A stretch of 64,000 bases of DNA from Lethocerus indicus (taxonomy: Eukaryota; Arthropoda; Insecta; Hemiptera; Belostomatidae): contig JACDQD010000003.1 in NCBI GenBank assembly GCA_019843655.1, positions 26,958,224-27,022,223 on the forward strand. Direction: 5' to 3'. This document shows, piece after piece, positions 36,742 through 51,600 of this stretch. Numbering within the stretch: the first letter of the stretch is position 1; each line of letters begins with the position of its first letter. Position numbers and translations under genes: made by a program. Below the pieces are notes generated by a model. The model saw nothing but the letters and a program-made list of their open reading frames with translations. It was not told the origin of the DNA and searched no databases.

Positions 36742-39700
36742 GCGAGATAATCCAATCGGTCCCAACAACGGCCCCAAATGAATCGGTTCCAAAAAAGAGA
36801 AGAGCTCCGGTTAGGTCTTGGAAGTCTGCCTCTGTCCTCTTGATTTTTTCATTGTTCCTTTTCCCTTTTTTCATCACGTCTTGATTTTTTGTTTTTCATC
36901 TAAGACGACTATCCTCCCACCATTTATAGACTAATTAGATTTAGTCGGCGATACTGGGCGAGTTGCATAAATTTCGCCCGGAGCAATTATTCCCGAGCGG
37001 CGCGAATAAATATTCTCGACTATCTTTCGAGTTGAGATCTAGATTATCGTCGAATACGATTCAAGCGGATAGGAATATACATCGAGCAAGGTAATTTCTT
37101 CTATCTCTAATACCTCGAGGATGGCAATCCAATTTATTCTGGGCCACACGAAAAACTATAATTCAAGAACGAATTTATTCATTACTTAAACGATCGGCTA
37201 AATTTCCCAAATTATAGTAATTCTGGTACAATACTTCAATAGATTGATGGTCGGAAACATCGTTTAAACACTGAAATCTCTAGCACTGGGTATCTCTAGG
37301 TAACGTGTAAAAGTTGGTAACAGCTTTGAAATTATTATTCGTTTACCGCAGTCCCCAATAGACTTGTTTTAGTATGCTCGTATTTGTTTTAAATCTAGAT
37401 AAATATCTTTATTATTTCCAACAAGATGCGGCTCGTTCATATTTTAAGCCCCCAATATTATTCCGTACCGGGCCTCCAAAGGGAAGGATTATATCTAATT
37501 TTCCGCCGGGATTATGGTAGGGAAGCGGTAAATTTATTTGAAGGGTAAGCAGTGATCAATTGAGCGTAGGTCGGATGCGGTTCAGGGGACTGCTCCTCCG
37601 GGATCTAATCATGTCTTCACGGCTCTCTGCACCCTCCTCCAAAGGAAAACCCGCCTGACGTCTCGCACAATTATCTCCCCCCTTTAACGCCCCATCACCA
37701 ATTCAAATCGCGTTTATATTTTATTCCCCCTTCGAACGCCGATATTGAAATACAACCTCTTTTCCGAGGGGCGGTCGAAAATAGTACGCTCTCTTCCCAC
37801 CGCGACGACCCCGATCGAAAACTAAACGACACGAAACCAAACGAGTGAATTGTCTACTTCATTATAAATTACAACGTTAACATTAACCTTAATGTATTAA
37901 TATTTTAATACAACTACCCACTGGCCATTAAATAACGTGAAGTTTGATCAAGAATTATTCCCCAACTTCCGGTTTTGTCGCGTATATCCCGACCCAGGGC
38001 ACGAGTGGATCTGGCGCTCGCCATTCGAAACAGAGTCCGCGTCCATTCTATCCCAGTGAACAGCTGGGGGTGCCCCTTATATAACATCCCCTCGTCACCC
38101 TATTGGCTGTTCGACCGACCAATCGAAAAAGATCGTTCAATTACGTCAGCTGTTCAGGCAGTAACACCTGGCCTCTTCCTTATCCGACAGCCCTCCAAAA
38201 AATGTTTTCTATTCTTTCTTGTTTATTACACAACATTACTACAAATACAATTAGTTCATAACCGGTAACCGTAAAATTTGGTACATATTCCCTCTAAGAA
38301 ACGGTAACATTCGGGGGGATAATAGAACAGTGATCAGGTACATATATTAGGCGGTCAAGGCTGTAGAATGGGGGTGGCCTGTTTTATGAGGAAATCCCTT
38401 GGGGATGATTTAAACGGTGTGCGAGGAAGGGAGGGAGGTGGCCCTGAGAAATAGCCGGGGTTACACAGAAACTGTTACTGATAGCGACGTAAACGTGATA
38501 AATAAAGGAGCCGGCCTGATGGACGGTCGGTGGGTCCGGCAATCTTAATCTTCCGCAGGCCCCCAACCCTCGTCAATAGTTAACATCCCATCCTCCGCCC
38601 TTACCTCTCTCTACACTGACACGTCCCAAAACCACCACAACTCGAGAGTCCAATCAATATTGTATGTAATATATCACCGACCGGAACAGTTTTTCGTGCA
38701 ACTGTTTTCGGCCTTCCAATCCCATAGGTTTAAAAAATAACATACCCGCGACCGGTTCATTGAAACGCGGTCATGATTTACCATATCATAAATACGAATC
38801 ATCAGGTGCGCGACAAATAGCATATTATGTTACAGTTATTTTGTTTCGAATCGCGGGGCAATGATTCGTGCGAATGTTCACTATAAATTGCCCGTTCTCT
38901 CTTTCATTTGCTTCACTAATTATCATCATTAACGTTCGCTACATTTACTCGCCACGGGGTAGTTACGGCCGTAAATCTCGAGGTGATTCTAATTTACTCC
39001 TATATTGTCTATACTATTACATCGTTTAAGTATTCTGTACTCTAAGACACGAACTATATTTTTCTAGGTGTTACTGTTCCACTATGTTTTTTCCGATATC
39101 ACCACCTTGGTGGTACCAAGGAACTAAGCGGTATTTATAAACTTTATCGACACTAATAGTTATAAATCGGCCGTCCGGGCGTCATGTCGCTCACAGCGGA
39201 AGTCGTTGGTAGTGGACGCGGAGGTCCTCGGTTAGGGTTAATAACCGGTGAATGCAGAATGAACCGTGAAGGGCGGTCGGGCTTCGGGTGTCTATCGATC
39301 CTTGGGCGGCGGGCGACACCGCAGCCGGCCCAAGATGCACCAAGGTGTAAATCTGCCCGACTTAAGTAGAAGAGCTGAGCCTGGAAGGTGGCCGCATAAA
39401 TAGATATACAGCAATAATACAGGCCGTGGAGACGCCGTAAATTCGGTAGCAATGACCTTGCGAGGGCAGCCGGCCAAACACCCCCCCTCCCACCCACACC
39501 CAGACCTACCTACTTCATGGCACCGATAAATCTCACTACAAATTTAATAGAGTTACCGGTTTAGTGCCGTCCAACTGTCACATGACACTGACACGCTTTG
39601 GAAACGAGTCCTGGGCCCAGTAGGTGGGTGGATTCACCTTAGCCACCGCTGCCCAAAATCTTATCTCTTTTAACTTGTTAACACGTTAATACTCTTGTGT

Positions 39701-41086
39701 ATTCATATTTCATTCAGCGATACTTAAAAATTCAAAGTTCTCACAGAAAGTTTGAAAAGCGAGTTTCCAACTCACCGAATCCTTACAACTATTCAACATT
39801 GGCATTTTTCGTTTTCGTATCAAATAGTTCCTGTGCAATATTTTTAAAGGGCAAAAGATAAAGTAATGATGCGATCTCAATGGTTCGTGATCTATTGTCA
39901 AGGACGGGGAGTTGTTCGCGTAGAAATATTTATTGTTAATGGATCCGGATAAGGCCGAAGGAGGTGAAACGGATAGACAAAAATACTCGACAAGTAAGAT
40001 AAGCGGTTACTAAGCGCGGGGACACGTCCTGAGGCGTAGAGTGGGTTTTCAAAGATAACGGAGGCGACCCACGATCGGTTCATAATTCATGGGACTGGAC
40101 CAAATTGCCCGCGTAGGGAATAATGGATGCCCCTCCTTGCGTTAAACGGGGAAACTCCAGCGAAAGGGCCAAAGGACCAGAGGAAAAACTGCCCACTCAA
40201 TATTTAAACAGCGCTGGTCTTTACCACAATTTACTTGATTTGCACGGGCACCAATTTATCGCTGAGAAACGTAAATCCGACGTTACTTTAGTAAGCGTCA
40301 TGAATACCATTTGAAATTACATAGTGGTACATCAACAACGGCAATACAGGTTTGATTTATCAACTTATTCCCAGTAAACTAACATAAATTTTCTATATAG
40401 TTAAGTTAATATTAAGAACGAAAAGGTATATACTGGATCAAAACAGCCAAAATTTATGCACCGGTATGACATATGCACTTCACAATCTGGTCCATAAAGT
40501 ACGTACAAATTTCAAAATATTCATTCGATAACCCTCCTCCCTTCTGAAAGCCTTTATAATTCAAACCGAAAACCATTAGCATATTTTACTTACATTTTAG
40601 TGATGCACATGTTAATATATCTATATGGCTGTACGGGAGGGTAAGTAGAAGCACGAATTGATTTTGAATTTATTTCCATTATTGAATTTATTTGGAAGCT
40701 AACATTTTTTCTAATTTTTTTCGTACTCTAAAATTATATAAATTGGTTCAACATGAACTGATCGCCATTTTCGTATTGACGACTTACAGATACGATGGAT
40801 GCAACATTAAAAAATGCCATAAAAATAAAGTGATCATTTTCTGTGAGGATTTGGGCCATTGCCGAAGGTTGGGGATTGGTAATTCTGACGGAGAGAATTA
40901 AATTGAAAATTTGACTTCATCGCTATTTGAACTCGAGATTGAGTCCGAACATGAATCTCAAATCTGAAGACCGTTTTAAGCCGAAGGAGAGCAATGCGCG
41001 GAGCATTGCTCAGGTGAATGGGCGGCAGTATAAGACCGGCACTGGCTTAGCTGTTATCGGATTACCCGAGAGCTGTCTCTCCCTCA

Positions 41087-41088
41087 CG

Positions 41089-41119
<31 letters not shown>
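41087..41119. repeat. (CA)n microsatellite
   Basis: CA dinucleotide run with a TATA interruption. Confidence 0.95.
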
Positions 41120-42953
41120 CTATGCACAACCTGCCCACGTCTCCTATCTGGAGACCGGACAAACGCTCCTGGTTAATTATGCAATTACGCCAGCTCCACC
41201 GGGCTGTGGTAACGGCCATTAAAATGGGAACGACATCGCCAAGCCGCCCATTTTATCGACGTCCTCTTCCTATTTCTTCTTTATACAGAGAGCTGACACG
41301 ATACCGCAGGCGGCCTTTTAAGCCCGACATCTGTTTCTGTTTCTTACCGACAGACTCCCCTTAGAGCAAACGTACTTACATTCGAATTGATTACGAAATT
41401 GTGCGATTGAATAATTAACTATTTTTGTTGAACATAACGCACCTGAAAATTAACTTACACCAATTAATATGAAAACATCAATAATGAAACATAAATTTTC
41501 AATTCATTTTCAAAATCGTGTCTTAAAAAGAGACTAAAACAGAAGACAAGAAATATTTAGGAGCTTAAGGAGAGATTACTTGGAAGAGCATATCGTTGAT
41601 ACCTCAAAATATGTTGAGTAGTATCATTTGATCCTGCAGTATTCGATGCATCGCGTAGGTATGTAGAGTGTTTAATTGCATATTAAAGTACAAACGACCA
41701 AAAATGTATCCACAGAATTTATGAAAAAATTACAATTAATCTCTAGGTGCAGACACACGCATATTATATTGGATGGACAGGCCGGTACTGCCACTTATGG
41801 CCGTGCTTAATTTGTGTGCACCGCACCAGTGAGGGGCTCTTCAGAAAAGAGGCCTGTTCGTGGAGGGCCGAGGGTGGGAGTCAGCACATTGTTACTTCGC
41901 ATAGTAGACAACATTTGTTGAGCGTTTCGAAAATAAAATAGCGCGCACGATAATTATTTAACCTATATCGGCACATTACAAGGTTAAGTTTATACGCATC
42001 CCTTCCAACACACGACGAATTCGTTTTCGGTTGAATCTCATTAGGGAAAACATGACACTCCCTGAAGTTTTTTTTCAGTTAGTTCTTTGCCTCGTGTTTA
42101 AATTCTATGAGCAGAAGAGAATGAAAGATTGTCCAAGTTCTAGATATTCGCCTAATTTCGCTGTACTCCATTCTCAACTACACCGACAATAATCTTCTTA
42201 AAATCTTCTTAAATTTGCTATGTTAATAACCTCTAACAACTTTACTTCGCCGTGAGGCAACACGTTATTATGTTGGCCGACAGCAACGTTTGCATTCCCT
42301 GCCTTTCAAGTTAAATGCAGGAGAAGCGGCGTATAATTAAAAATCCTGCCCGTCCTTATAAAAAAAGCAACAAAAGCGCAAAGCTATCTCTCGGAGCGCG
42401 AGTGGAGGACTGGCATCCTTTTGGGTTCGGAAAAATCATATTTATGAGCTTTGTTGGAAAGAGTTATTGCTCCTTGGGGGCACTCCGTCTACCGGATAAT
42501 TGAGAGGGTTGTCTTCCCTCCCTAGCCGGTATATAATTGCCGGCGTTTCCAGTTAACGTAATAATTACCAAAGGGGAACAATATCGAGTGGCGCCGGCAC
42601 CCCAGATAAATCAACGGGTCGAGTTTAACAGGCGCCCCTATTATACCGCCTACCCGCATAACTCACTACCCGCTCAACAATATATAACCCGCAAATCCGC
42701 AAAAATCAAATACCTATACTATTAGGAACCAAGTAAAGCGCAGCTATTTTGAACGTTATTTCCGTATTAATGTAGGAAAACAGCATCCAAATATATGCGG
42801 AAATTCAATTTGGCAGTAGTTACGATAGGGCCACGGGAAAAAAGTTGAAGACCTGCTATTCTGTGACTGTGACCTACAATGTTTTCGTATGATCCAACAA
42901 GACAATCGACCAATTAGTAGAGCACAAGCTTTAATGTGCACTTCCCTCGTATA

Positions 42954-43108
42954 TATTGGAAGGGAAACTTCTCAGAAGAGCAAATGTTTGAATGAAACCT
43001 TCTCGGAAGAGCACATATTGGAACGAAAATTTCTGAGTAGAGCACACACTGGAATGAAGATTTCACAAAAGAGTAGATATTGGAATGAAAACTTCTCGGA
43101 AGAGCAGC
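42954..43108 (+). repeat. 31-bp tandem repeat, five units
   Basis: Units of 31 bp near TATTGGAATGAAAACTTCTC then GGAAGAGCACA, at 42954, 42985, 43016, 43047 and 43078, about 70-85% alike. 31 is not a multiple of 3, so a protein repeat is unlikely even though one frame stays open. Confidence 0.8.
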
Positions 43109-45662
43109 TTATTTTGTACAAATCTCACGTTTTTAAGATTTTGAAAATTTTCTTTTCATAAGGTTTATCGAGTCGGAGAGCAAGCTCAGTGCATACGTCT
43201 TAACAATTTGTTTTCAGTTGGATGAGCACAAAGTCTGGCGTTGAAGAATAATAATGAGAGGAGGGAACAATATCAGATTTTCTGAAATAAATCACGTAGC
43301 TTGGTATATATAATATTGGGGGGAGGGGGCGAAATATTAATAGTCATGAAGCCTTTCTGGAGGGTGGCGGGATTCAAATAGCTCGCGCCCCCTCATCCCC
43401 GTCCTCGAAATAAATTCACCGTCAGAGGACGCTGTAAGGCAGACGGGTCTGGGATCGGGGCCGGCTCCACTTTTCCCCGGCTATCACCTTCAACGACAAC
43501 TGGATTTCAGCCCACACCTCAACACGCCCTCCCGATATGTGAACAAATTTCATATCATTTATGCAGAAAGAACAACATTTCTAGTCGACGAAGATTGATT
43601 GCTCAATGCGACCGATAACAAGAAATAGGACATACTTGGAACGATAAAGAAATTAAGAATCGTGGACAAAAATATTCGCAATGTTGCGTCTCTGGATCAT
43701 CATTTAAAAAAATATCTAACCACATTGTAAATGGAGTTAGAATTTTAATTTATCGAGGCCTAAATAATAAATAACAAAATTCTGATAAATAACATGCTTT
43801 ATCATTTGTAATTTGGTACTTGCTTACTTTAAAAAGAGTTCTATTCAATACTTTACGAAAATATGAATTCCAATTCACTGTAGAGCACTCTGGATTTAAA
43901 TATTCAGGAAAGCAAACGGATACACTGGACTAGTAGAGCCCCCTCAAATGGAGAGGATTTATTAGAGCAACTTAACTGTGTGTGTTGAACGGGAGGTCAA
44001 AAACTACAACGTACTTTTCCCATGTTTTATAAATAGAAATATATATACACGAATCTTAATGCGAGTTGAAAACGAAACAGTATCTGAAACGGCCATATTC
44101 GCTAAAATATTCGTCTATAATAATAAACATTTCGTCATGCGAATGCTCGTAGCTAATGAAAAACATTGAATATTCTACCTGGACAAAATAGGCGTTTGAG
44201 AGGAGGTTGTGGCGCGGGACAGTCATTTGGCCGTATCGACAACTCCAACTCGGACTGACGCGTAATTTTCTGTCTCGCCCCGGGTTATAAGAGAACATGT
44301 CAAATCTTATTTTGAGTACGCTCTCAATATTTACGGCCGGCCGGGAAATGTCTCTGCGCCGGAGAAGAAACGAGCCGTTTTATGGCTCACCGAGCCAAGT
44401 AAACGACAATTAAAAAAAAAAAGATCTCTTTTACGGCTGACGAGGCCAGCGGCGTTTTACAGTCGACACTAGACTGGGAACTAGTCCGCACTAAAACCAC
44501 GCTATACTGCCTTCTATAAACATCACTGCCTTCTATTGCGATCAATCAGTCCTAACTACCGCCAACCAATAAACATATAAACGCTTAAAAGCAAAACAAA
44601 TATTAGTTTTACGGCGCAGTAAGAAATCTCAGTCCGGACGTTATGGTACAGGGGGTGGTTGACCTATTAATCTATCGACATCAAACATTCTCCTTTCACA
44701 CTACTACTAAGAACACGTGAAATTATCGGGCTCAGAAGAATGGCCATCTGCCCACCTTAGGACTAATACAGAGGTAGATTTCTTAGCTGAAGAAATATTT
44801 TTCTGTCAAAATATTAACTAAATTTGGGTCGCCAAGGTTGTTTTATACAGCGTGAAGTTTTATATGTAACTCACATATATTAATATAATACGACGGAGAG
44901 AACGAGCATATGATTTTGATTTCACCAGAAGGAATCGCGGAGGCGATTGTTATACGTATAATCACGGAACAGCTGATTATTGTGGAACAAATATCTAAGA
45001 CGAGTCTATTTCCGCTAACCTTCTGAATTCTGATTATATTTGTAATCCCGGATTTCTAGAGGATAATAATAGTAATCTAATAATTAAACATAATAGATAC
45101 GTTAAAACTATGACAACAAATACGTAAATTGTCAATTTCTCATATTCCATTGCATAATGATTTGGATGTAATAGATAATGTAGCCGCGTAAGGTGTACGT
45201 GTGGAGTGTGAGCAGTTAAAACACCTGTTGCAGGTATCCCCCTAACGATCAGGGCTTCTTGTGGTATTGTCAATTTCGCCAATTTAAAACGTGTGGTGAC
45301 AGTCATATCTTTGATAATTCAACTAACCCTGGCAGACCCCTATAAAATCCTATAAAACTAATTATCTATTCGTATTGTGTTCCGCGGAGGTTGGATTATT
45401 AAAGTTATGATTAGACAGACTAAAAGAGAAAATGAACGAGAGAAGTATAAAACTTTTACAGCAGGCTTCTTGAACCCTAAATACTTGAATTCTGATTAAA
45501 ACCCTCCGATGGCGTCACGATATTTATTGTCGGAGCGATGAGTTCCAATCAACGGCCGACTATAAAGGCGTCGCGGCCCGTTCGGCAAGATTGCCGCCCA
45601 TAAAAAATAGGGTGCGCCTATCTTAAAGCTAAAATCCTGCCGGTCTCCATTCTTTTTATTTT

Positions 45663-45685
45663 ACTCTCTCTCTCTCTCTCTCTCC
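45663..45685. repeat. (CT)n microsatellite
   Basis: CT dinucleotide run of about 23 bp. Confidence 0.9.
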
Positions 45686-48600
45686 CCCAGCCCCACTTTA
45701 AGACCACACAGTAATTTACCCCGGGTTGAAAACACGAGGGAGATTAGCCGTGGCGGAGGGGCGAGGTCGAAGGCGCGCGATAGAAGGAAAGTGTTAAGCG
45801 GTGGAAGAGGACGTGATGCGACTAATGATGGCTCAGTCAATCGAACCACGTCCACTATAAACACCCACCGCTTTATATCCACCGACCGCTGGCCTCCGCG
45901 TCACACACTGGCCGGCCACAGGCCACAGTGGACAAATAACATAATACGGTTACTTCGGATCTCTGTGCGTATACCCTCCTAATGAGACGCAAGAGCTAGA
46001 AACGTTTGTATACTCAATTCAGTTATTACTGTTATAACTGTAACAATTACAGTCCCAATACTTTAAGAAAATACCCAGTAATGATATTATCAATCCTCAA
46101 AATCAACATTTTTAATATTAACTCACGCTTAATCCACTTAGGATGAGGACTCAAGAAAAAAGATTCCGTTCAGCATTTTATTTTAGGAAAAATAAAAATA
46201 AATAAAACAATATGAACGAATGTTAATGTCACACTAGGAAAAGTGCCTATAATATGCTTTATTTTTTGTTATATTTACTTTTCCTCTCAATTCGCATAAG
46301 TTTCATTGTCGGCGCCCTCAGTACAAATAGAAACACGTTAGTTAAACGAGTCCGCCAAAATAATAAAATTATGTGGTTGCAGGTGGCCCGCGGTATTATT
46401 GTGAGGGCGTTGAAAGGAAAGCAGCTGGGGATGTAAGAGGTAGGGACAATGCGGAAGGGTGAGCCATTAATCAGCCACCGGAGGGGAAACAACGAAATCC
46501 CGAATTACAGCTCAATCGGAGAGACAAATTATGGTGTCGGCCGGCAGCCCACTCTCGCCCCGTGCGCCCCTCTTAGGCCCACCCAATACAAAAAGGATAT
46601 GAACGGCGTTCAATATAATTAAAATAAAGAGGACGAGTTCGCTGAATCTTTTTCAACTTCCCGCCATCGCCAGTAGAATTCCGTCAGCCAAACAGCGGTG
46701 CACCTACGCCTATTCGTTGCCGGTACCTCCTATTCCAGAAACGGGATGCTACAGTGGTAGTCAGTTCGGGACGTATTTATTAAAGGAAACACCGACCGAA
46801 TATTATCGTCGATGACGAAACGATTATTATACTAAAACTGGATATAGATAAACGGTTGTAGACAGAAGCGGCGATCTACGAATTAATAAGATTCGTTAGG
46901 TAGGACGCTAATTGAGATAATTGGATTAATTTGGCCCGTTACGTCTTGGTGACGCCATTGCCGGGCGGGGAATAATTCGAGTGTTTCGAGGCCCTTATAC
47001 CGCGTGCCGATATCCAATTAAGTCGCCCTTCATAATACGTAGGGGCCGGTGTTCGGTCCACAGATCCCAGGCCTCCATTAAACTCTATTTGCTTAAGTGG
47101 AATCTCCCCGCCGATTTTACTAATGAATTTGAAACACCCCGCCATAAATTTGATGATCTGAAGGAGCGATTGTTAACGCTGGGGGAACTGACGCCGCTTT
47201 CCCATTGCATTCACCTAAATTTGCATACCCAGATTTTATTCCATCTAATCTGGGAATGTAGCTGACCCGCTCCAAGGAGGCGGTGAAAACATTCCCTACA
47301 TTAACATTTTAAAACATTTATTTATTTTATTTCCTACCACATTCCTCCTCTCCAATGTCTACTCTCCTATCTTCGAAGGTTTTTTTTAAACCTCTCAGAT
47401 AATCTTAGATCTGCAAATCAGTTTATTCGGACTACCCTATCGTAAGCGGCACGATTGTACGGCCGAACCTACGAATACATCCTGCCTTATAGAACAGGGA
47501 CCTAAAACAGACGGGCATAAAATTAGACGTGATCCCACAGGTACCTTGCCTTGGATATTAAATTCCCTTTGCCAGTACCTTGTTTACTTAGGTTCAGAAG
47601 TACATCCTGGCGACAGAGTTTATACAGTCGACCTATTCGCTAAGGGCCGGCTCACTCAGTGTACTTTAGTGCCAGAGAAGGTAAAACAAAGGAAACATCC
47701 GAGAACTAAAAATAACGTCAACGTTTTTAATCCATTTTGAGAGTTCAGGCCCAAATTCCCATTCACACAACCACTAAAAACTATCTTTTGTACTCCAGAC
47801 GCATTTAGACCATTTCTAATCACTATTTCTCTTACGGTACAGAAAAGAAAAAACGCTACATAGTAATAATTTAAAGCAAATTTCCATCAGAGTTTGAGGG
47901 CGACAGTATTATGTTTACCAATAATCCTTAATACATCTATAAGATAATTAAAACATAATCGAACTAACAATTCTTCCTGTTCAATGATGATTTAAAAATA
48001 ATTAATCTGGTTTATACTTAAATGTCATAAAAAGTGAACACGGTAGTTACAGTAACAATTCACTTTCTAAAAAATAAACTGTATATTCCGGTAATTGGAT
48101 ATCTCTGTTCCAGGAAACTGGGATGTTATTTTTGCTCTAGGGCAGTCGAGCCACATTAATTGCAAATCTAGAGTCGTACATTATTACATGAACTAATTGC
48201 GAATGAACGGCACTTTGAAAATTGAATTCGATAGTAGTCAGCTATATTTAATTGGAAATTGATACCCGTTATACATTGCATAACTGAGTAAAGCGTTCAA
48301 TTAAGAGGAAAGCAACAATTATTGTAAAATATCGATCGCTAATTATACGCGTTGCTAAATTTTTATTCTCCGCCGAAGAAACTTTATACGAAACATTAAT
48401 ATTAAGGCGATATCGAGGCGAAAAAAAGTTATTTTCATCAAAACCAAATTACTGGGACACAATTTTTGACAAATGCATTCATATTTAAACCGGCAATATT
48501 TCATATAAAATAGTACACGCCTTGTTGCTAATCTCATTATTATTTGCGATTTTTATTGATCCGTAACATTAGTTCTGTGGTGGATTTGGGTTATTTCATC

Positions 48601-51600
48601 CGCAGTGAAATCAAGAATTAACGGTTATAAATTTCTCTAGGTTCTTTACGGTTTTTTGAAGTAGGTCTTCTGAGAGGGCCTAATTACGATTTTGTCTTTA
48701 ACGTTCAGGATTTTAATGGGAACTTTGTTTCCGAGTGTTGTCATTGTGTTTTCGGCGTTGGTGAACGATGCAAGATATCTATCTGTCCTACGACGAAATC
48801 CGCCCCATAATGGCTGTCGTCTTAATTAAAGTTCCCCCCACGCTGTTCCAAAGCCATCGCCCCTCTCTCATGTAAAAAAACTGTATGAAAATATTCGAGC
48901 TCTTCGAATTATTCTCGACGAGCAATTCGCTTTGTTTTGTGGAGGACGTTAGATTAAACATCGCCTTGTCATTCGCGCCTTTAAAAAAAAGGCGCCTCGG
49001 ACGAGAAAAATAATTCCGAAATGAACGCTGGAATCCATTTGGCCAATAACAAATTACGGGCAACGCGACGTTTCGGCGCTAAGAAAGCCAATCAAAACTT
49101 GTTTGTCTCCTTTCATTATTCATGAGATCGGCGGGGCTGGGTCTACATTAGGCCACCCCGGGGACAATAATTTAGACAATAACAATTAATCAATCGGTGT
49201 AACCGGCTAATGAAGAGAGAGCGCGCGCGCTCCCCCGTCACGGTAATTAATTTCAGGACCAACCGCGCCATAATTGTATATCAATTAATCATTCGCTAAT
49301 TGGTTCAATTTACTACTGCATAGTACGAACGGGCCTGGAGGACAAAAAGTTAAATCGACCTGAGAATTAGCCAATTTTAATTCTTCGCATTTAAATTCAA
49401 ATCTCAGATTAAACCTATTTTTAAACCAAATTCCATTTCTTTTAATTCCACCCAACCAGTTGCCGCAATAAACCATATGCACCTCCCAGAGCCATCTGCG
49501 ATCTATATTAAATTATTAATTTGCCGTAAACCTTTGCGAATTTTTCTTACACGCATATAAAATATACGCTAGATATTTAAAATTATTTTCGATACCCAGT
49601 CTGGTACTATATAAGGGCCGCCTAGTACGTTTCTAATCACTCTCTCTCTATTTCTGTTTTTATGCTGGCTTGATTCCAGGGTAATGAAAGGGCGTAAATA
49701 TCTCACAAGCTCCCAAACACAAACAGAATTCTTCCGACAATGGCAAAAGACCGGGACAGAAATGGAATGGGACAACGGACCGGGAGAGGAAACGGAAAAA
49801 CATACGCCCCTCACCCCTATTACATAACACTATTGCCTGTATACAATTGCTAACTCCTCTTATTCACTAAGCCGCTAAAAAATAGCAGCTTACCATATTA
49901 TTTTCCAAAACTGAATAATATATATAGTCTGATTCATAATAAACTGAAAATCAATATTTCATCGTGGTTTATTTGATTATCCCCTCCCAACTCACAAATA
50001 AATGACATACAATTTCCACCATTAACAGCATTCTTCAAAATATTAACTTTTGTTTTAAAGTTAAACACCTGTCAATTCAATCTCCACGGCAGCACGCGTA
50101 ATAAATAATATTCCTAATACCATATTTTTTTAAGGGGAAAAAAAGATAAGGGATATCCGGCATATTTTGTGCATCCTGTTACGGAAGTACGCTCCTCGTA
50201 TCACTCGGCGGCCCTAATCTCCCAACGAAAGCTTAACCCAACCAAAACTCTGTAGGTGCTGCTGAACCCGCGCTCACCAAAAAACTCGATACAATCCGGG
50301 GTTCACCGAAACGCGATAAGCCTCGTACCCAGCTCCGGAAAAAACATGTATCCCCCAGCCACCAACTCACTCCGCTCCCCTACATCCTCCTGTGTTGATT
50401 TATACATATTTTTAGCTCCCCACGTCGAAACCTAGTATACGGAATTGTAATTAGCAGGCCGGAGTTTACGAACTCGTTTAATTTAATCAGTTAAAATTCG
50501 CAAAATGAAATGATACATGTCGAAGTATTTAATTTTCACAAACCCTATCCTAGACATTTTCATGTAATTTGTTCTGAATAGTAGAAGGTGAATATTACGT
50601 ACATACACTTGAATACAGAATTACTGTTTAAGGAATCCATCATGAAGTAAAATAAATTATGCGTAGCTCTATCAGAACACGTTTTTGCAAAGGTATTTAA
50701 TGTCCAACGGTTAGTTAGTGCACTTCCAGTAGAAGAGAGACGCATTTTACATCTACAAATACCGCCCATTTTAATCTCTACAAAAGAAATAAAAATGATA
50801 ATACACTTGAAACGAATCGTTCGAAAACCCCAAGTTTTATTGGAGCGATGAAAAGATATGGCGGGGAAATTGTAAAGGAAAGCGCGAAATTGAATCTTGA
50901 AAAATAAAGACACCGAAGGGAAAAACCTGTTGTGCAGAGAGCGGCACCGGCTTCAATAAAAGGGAGTGTTTATTTGCAGTTTAATAGATCAGTTTCAGTT
51001 TTATTTGCAGATTCCGAATTGAACAGAACCAACGCCGGTACTGGGATTTGGATGCTAATTTCATAAAAGCGCCAACAAAAAAAGCGCAACCAGTTTCCAT
51101 GACAACTAATTCCAGAAAAATCGGTGAAGTAAATGAACAGCTCGTTAAATAACCAAAGCTCCAAAGAGAATTTACGCTTTTATTTAACAAAATAAATTAA
51201 TTAATAAAGGCACAACTGACGACGGAACAAGTGTTACGCAAAGTATAAAATGGTAAAGCGAAAAATCTCAGGTCAGGTGCAGGCCTTTAATACTCACGTC
51301 GGTCGACCATGGTGGAGGAATAAAAGTTTAATTCTGGCAAGTTTTAATTAGATTTAATTAAAACCGGTACGATTCAAGTACACGCCCGCCATATATTTTT
51401 TTGTAAAAACCTACAAACTACAGAAATGCGGCCCTAATTGATTGAAAACAATTGAAATGTTTTTATCTTAGAATTAAATTCCGTTGTTTTTTGCTGTTTT
51501 AAAATCGTTTAAACAGCCATTACACAAATTTTGGAGTGGAAATATATATAGCAGGTATGATCTTCATTAAAAAAATCTATTTATCTATAATGGGCATTAA

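Larger units (their letters stand above)
35590..42953. other. Gene-poor region, unique sequence
   Basis: No exon, RNA gene or mobile element supported. Contains a GAA repeat (36711-36741), a CA repeat (41087-41119) and patches of mixed-base, non-repetitive DNA with AATTA sites. A TATA-like TTATATAAC at about 38077 sits near an inverted CCAAT (ATTGG near 38102) and another CCAAT at 38120, but no downstream gene is seen. Confidence 0.4.

Noticed and set aside
40927..41364. 145-aa ORF, plus strand
   Set aside because: Runs through a CA microsatellite (THTHTH peptide) and shows no domain.
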